Positions 60,775 to 64,000 of a DNA stretch of 64,000 nt are shown piece by piece. The DNA comes from Pelomyxa schiedti (lineage: Eukaryota; Evosea; Pelobiontida; Pelomyxidae): positions 1-64,000 of the forward strand of contig JAHLWZ010000842.1 in the NCBI GenBank assembly GCA_020536535.1, written 5' to 3'. The notes below the pieces were generated by a model that worked only from the letters and a program-made list of their open reading frames with translations, did not search any database and was not told the origin of the DNA. Position numbers and translations under genes: made by a program. Every line of letters starts with the position of its first letter. The stretch's first letter is position 1.

Positions 60775-61439
60775 TCACTCGGTTGGCCAGGCCGGCTCCT
60801 TGTTCCACGCCTCCCTCTCAATTGCCTCGTTGATCCACCTAAGGTGCCTCTTCTCGTCCTCCCAGCCCCCCTCGACCAGCTGACGTCGTCCGGCGCGGCG
60901 GTCCCAGTCCCGGCCCCCGGCTCCGTGCCCGTGGCCCACTGCACCACGTTCTCGTACGTCTTGTTGGTCAGCTTCTCGTTGGTCGACATGGCAGACATCA
61001 TCGTGCGCGCAGACACAGTGCTGGCCATCGCCATCCCGCTGATCATGAAGCCCTTGAAATCCCTGGCAAATTTCGGTGGGGTTCCGCCATACTAGAGCAT
61101 GGGGTGATGTCAGCTATAAATACTTCACGAAAATCGATTATTATTAATAATTAGTAATTCCTTTAAACTTGCACAGACCTTGGTGACAAGAGTGGACATG
61201 TCTTCTACGTGGCGCATGTGGTCTGCTTGGAAAGAAGCCAGATTGCTGCTTATCTCGCCTACAAATAAATATTTAGTGCTAAATCGAAAACTACAGTTAA
61301 ACACACTAAGTTCAACAAAAGAAAAGTTGACTGAATTACCTTTGGGGACTTTCTGAACCACCAAGTCATAGGCATGCCATGCATCAATGTCCAAGTGGAT
61401 CACTTCATTGAGTTTGCTGATGATAGTATCTGAATTCAT
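60775..61439 (-). CDS. DUF2383 / ferritin-like four-helix protein
   Basis: ATG at 61439. Exons give LNEVIHLDIDAWHAYDLVVQKV, then EISSNLASFQADHMRHVEDMSTLV. After another intron comes YGGTPPKFARDFKGFMISG with SARTMMSAMSTNEKLTNKTYEN. A GC-rich intron joins LVEGGWEDEKRHLRWINEAIE and a short tail ending at 60775. The order (LND/E start, DHMRH, GGTPP, DFKGF, NEKLTN, DEKRHLRWI) follows the bacterial DUF2383 pattern, a ferritin-like four-helix bundle. Length is about 125 residues. Function is unknown even in bacteria; iron or stress roles are suspected. Confidence 0.82.
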
Positions 61440-61627
61440 TGCCGCTATCTCGTTTTCCTTTCTTCTTGTCTCTTATTGTTCTCTCTGAAGATAGTGTGAG
61501 TTTTATGTTCTCATTAGCCAATAATGAGTAGTCAACGAGTAAAGGCAAATTTCGATTTTTTTCCCCAACTTTTAAACGACACATCAAAGTTGGCAAAACG
61601 GCAAAACGGTTTGGGTTCTTGTCCTCT

Positions 61628-62553
61628 TCATTCATCGTGCTTTATCATGCATGCTGTGTAGTTGTACCATCGTCCTGCTCTGGGAAGTACTTCCAAACGA
61701 GTGCTTACAGCAAGCTGTAAGAGTATTTTCACTGAGATTGTATCTAATGAGTCGGGAATACTACCTTCTTTATTATCATGTAGGGTGTGAAGTTTGGGTT
61801 AATGATAGAATCACTTACTGCAATCACACCACCATTCCTTACAACCCTTGAACACTCAGAAAGTGCGGGTTTCATATCTTTCCTGAGCTCAGGCAAAACG
61901 CACACCATGACAACGGCATCAAAATGATGTGACGCAAATGGTAGCTTTCTTACATCTGCAGTGAGGCATTTGATGTTGGCAAGTGAGTCTCTGCCCTTCT
62001 TTGCCACTTGGAATTTAGTAATGTTGTGAGAGAGTCTATTTATCATGCCCTTCTGGACATCAACAGCAACGACCTGAATAGTAAACAGCAGCCATCACAA
62101 TAGAGTCAGGATGCAAAATGAGTCAGTTAGGGTGCAAGAACAAGACCGTTGGTTGTTTGAAACAACAGCACTCACTTCAGAATTGGGTCCCAGAAAAGAA
62201 GCCAGAGGCAAGGTGAAGCATCCACCAGCACACCCAACTTCCAACACTCTCAATGACAGTGGTGAAGATAATGAAGAATGATGAGTCCCAGAATTCTTGG
62301 CTTTCCCAGAATAGCTGTGGCCCAAGACCCCACCACTATCGCTCCCATAATGACGCTCGACGGCAGCAGCGCTGCCGGGCAGGAGCAGAGGCGAGAGCGA
62401 GCGGCGGATCACGACGGTTGGCGATTGAAGAGACGCCCGGGCACGGGACTCGAACCACGACGAGAAAAACACAGGTGCTGGCGGTATCGCTGCCCGCGCC
62501 AGCGCCAACGAAAGCGCACCAATCGACGCCACCGCTGGTCCCTTTACAATCAT
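61628..62553 (-). CDS. SAM-dependent methyltransferase
   Basis: ATG at 62553 opens an 80-residue Ala/Ser/Arg-rich lead (RARASLQSPTVVIRRSLSPLLL). Motif I follows (LRVLEVGCAGGCFTLPLA), then VVAVDVQKGMINRL, CLTADVRKLPFASHHFDAVVMVCVL (motif II/III), SECSRVVRNGGVIAVSD and, after an intron, LEVLPRAGRWYNYTACMIK. It is a class I methyltransferase of the UbiE/Methyltransf_11 type; substrate unknown. The basic, acid-poor N-terminus could be an organelle presequence. Confidence 0.82.
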
Positions 62554-63001
62554 GGAACCGAAAACTTTCTTCTTCAGGCCTGAAGTTCTGAATCAAAAAG
62601 GGGTTATAGTGGGAGGGAAAAAAGTCTTAGGAAACTGTGAGGGCATGTTCAGAGGCGGCTATGTCAGAGGAAAAGCGTAGCCGCAAAAGCTGTCCGATGG
62701 CATCTGAGACGTAGTGACGGAACAAAATCGAAATGGAGCCGAGTTTTGTTTGCTTTGGCGTCAGAGAGGGAACCTGGCGTTCATTATACCGCACGGGATA
62801 TCGCCAGCCCTGCCGTAATTGTGGGTGGGGGCTGTTCCTTTGAAATGATTTGGAACTTTTTTTTCAATCGAATTCTAAAGAGAACAGAGGGCTAATTCCC
62901 GGAAGATCAGATCTTGGACAGAAGACAACATAAAAGAAAAACAAACCACCATTGTTACGACGCGGTAGCCTCACCGGAGTGCTGTGTAGTTGTGTGGCAG
63001 G
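62554..63001. promoter_or_regulatory. Divergent intergenic region, methyltransferase and LMBR1-family genes
   Basis: 448 bases. A 42-codon plus frame opens at 62552 (MEPKTFFFRPEVLNQKGVIVG..., ending GYVRGKA) and overlaps the methyltransferase start codon. It is Gly/Lys-rich and shows no match, so I treat it as chance or a leader frame. No other structure is evident. Confidence 0.4.
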
Positions 63002-64000
63002 ATGATTAATATATGGCTGTTGGTGCTGATGATCGTATTTCCGATCGTCCTTCTTGCGGCGAACGTATACTTCATCGTGTATTTCCAGCACATCGACGAT
63101 AAGTACGCTGCATGGGCAGCAAAGGCCGTAGTGGTACGTGCTTTTTGCAGCCTAGATAGGCTTTACAACTTGGTTTTTTCTTTCTCTTACTTTCAAAGTT
63201 GGTTAGCTTGGAACTCTCCGAATGTAGCATTCTGATGCTCCCTTTGGATGTACTTAGAATTCTAAGACGGACTCCAGCATTAACCTCCTTCCCAAGGTTG
63301 CAAACCGCGGCCCCCCAGACGGCGAAATTCCTATGGATATAATATGGCTAGTTGTTTACATCACAATGGCTGCCCTGGCAATTATAGTAGTTCCATTCTC
63401 CATGTTTTATTATGAATCTGAGGAAGCAGAAAACAACTCGTATGACTTCCTAGTACTTGTTACACAATTAATTTTGTTTTAAGGATATGTAAGCAAATAC
63501 GCGGTGGCATATGCGGGGTCGTAGTGGTTCTTATCATTTTCACGATCGTTTTTGTGGTGTCCTATATCTTCTTTGGTGTTGCTGAGGTTCCAGTACAGCG
63601 CTTACTCTGTGGCTCGATATCGGATTTAATACCTACTTCTGATTGCCCTCAGGTACACTGAATCACGTTTGTCACACTTACTAACTCGGATAGTGTGCCA
63701 GTTCGAATATTAACACCAACATTAGAGTTAGCCCCGCCCTTTATGTAATTTCGACTGTAACATTCTTTGGGTTGACTCCTTACTTTCACTACTCTGACTC
63801 ACTTTATTTCTCAGGTGGTTTTTAATGATTATTATGGGAGGGATTGGTCTTGCTGCCCTGCCATTCGATCTCATTGCAGATTTTAAATATCGACCTCGGA
63901 CAATTAGTGAAGACACGTTAGGCGCAGGACATGGTTATCAGCTCTAACATTCCACAGCTTCACGAAGCACAAGCACGAACTCGCAAAGCAAGTTCTAGAA
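63002..64000 (+). CDS. LMBR1-domain membrane protein, 5' part (runs off the window)
   Basis: ATG at 63002. The first helix is [24 protein letters not shown]. The next exons give [77 protein letters not shown] and [32 protein letters not shown]. The [14 protein letters not shown], and [13 protein letters not shown] strings are the LMBR1 signatures (LMBRD1/LMBRD2-like, lysosomal or plasma-membrane proteins). The gene continues past 64000; about the N-terminal 230 residues are here. Confidence 0.85.

Noticed and set aside
62440..62475. tRNA T-arm-like string (minus strand GTGGTTCGAGTCCC)
   Set aside because: It lies inside the methyltransferase reading frame and there is no acceptor stem, D arm or anticodon arm at proper spacing.
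62552..62680. 42-codon plus-strand ORF at the methyltransferase start
   Set aside because: Too short, overlaps an opposite start codon, and has no recognisable feature.

Overview
This is an intron-dense, gene-dense protist nuclear DNA window. About 29 protein genes lie on both strands, split by short GT-AG introns of mostly 30-90 bases. UAA, UAG and UGA all end recognisable proteins, so the code looks standard. Intergenic gaps are often only 80-450 bases and several gene pairs are divergent. I saw no tRNA, rRNA, CRISPR array, transposase or viral gene. The ATP sulfurylase is of the bacterial dissimilatory type with a presequence-like N-terminus. Together with an alpha-type mitochondrial processing peptidase, this suggests an anaerobic amoeba with a sulfate-activating mitochondrion-related organelle, such as the Archamoebae (Mastigamoeba/Pelomyxa/Entamoeba side). 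That placement is an inference.

Layout, left third: tail of an unknown gene (1-156); ATP-grasp enzyme (680-2006); Ala/Glu/Lys coiled-coil and Pro/Thr-rich protein (2312-5287); BET-like bromodomain protein (minus, 5443-about 7516); GRAM-domain membrane protein (7660-10843); proline-rich protein with a SUMO-interaction-like motif (minus, 11547-13783); HMG-box protein (minus, 13977-14780); ATP sulfurylase (15095-16725); ankyrin-type protein with a CA microsatellite in an intron (minus, 17160-19575); short-chain dehydrogenase (19693-21049).

Middle: alpha-MPP (minus, 21104-23202); Rab GTPase (23286-24500); double-RGS protein (24654-27204); eIF4A-like helicase (about 27952-29400); small secreted protein (minus, 29668-30105); riboflavin kinase (30284-31041); TM2-domain protein (minus, 31182-32058); unknown large protein (minus, 32148-about 34394); small basic-tailed protein (minus, 34501-34940); VIT/VWA protein with long polyproline tracts (35158-39147).

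Right third: TauE/SafE-type anion permease (39482-41108); OARD1-like macrodomain hydrolase (minus, 41403-41971); isochorismatase-like hydrolase (42061-42999); small unknown gene (43170-43669); leishmanolysin-like metalloprotease (to 45660); a 12-kb VPS13 lipid-transfer protein gene (45789-57848); calcineurin A (minus, 57976-60641); DUF2383 ferritin-like protein (minus, 60775-61439); methyltransferase (minus, 61628-62553); 5' part of an LMBR1-family membrane protein (63002 to the window end).

The genes do not form one pathway. The possible functional threads are sulfur/anion handling (ATP sulfurylase, TauE/SafE), organelle protein import (alpha-MPP), membrane traffic and lipid transfer (Rab, VPS13, GRAM), and signalling (double RGS, calcineurin). 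The ATP-grasp, DUF2383, FabG-like and sulfurylase genes are the best candidates for old acquisitions from bacteria. Exon joins were worked out by eye from reading frames and splice dinucleotides. Spans therefore include introns, and starts marked uncertain should be treated so.
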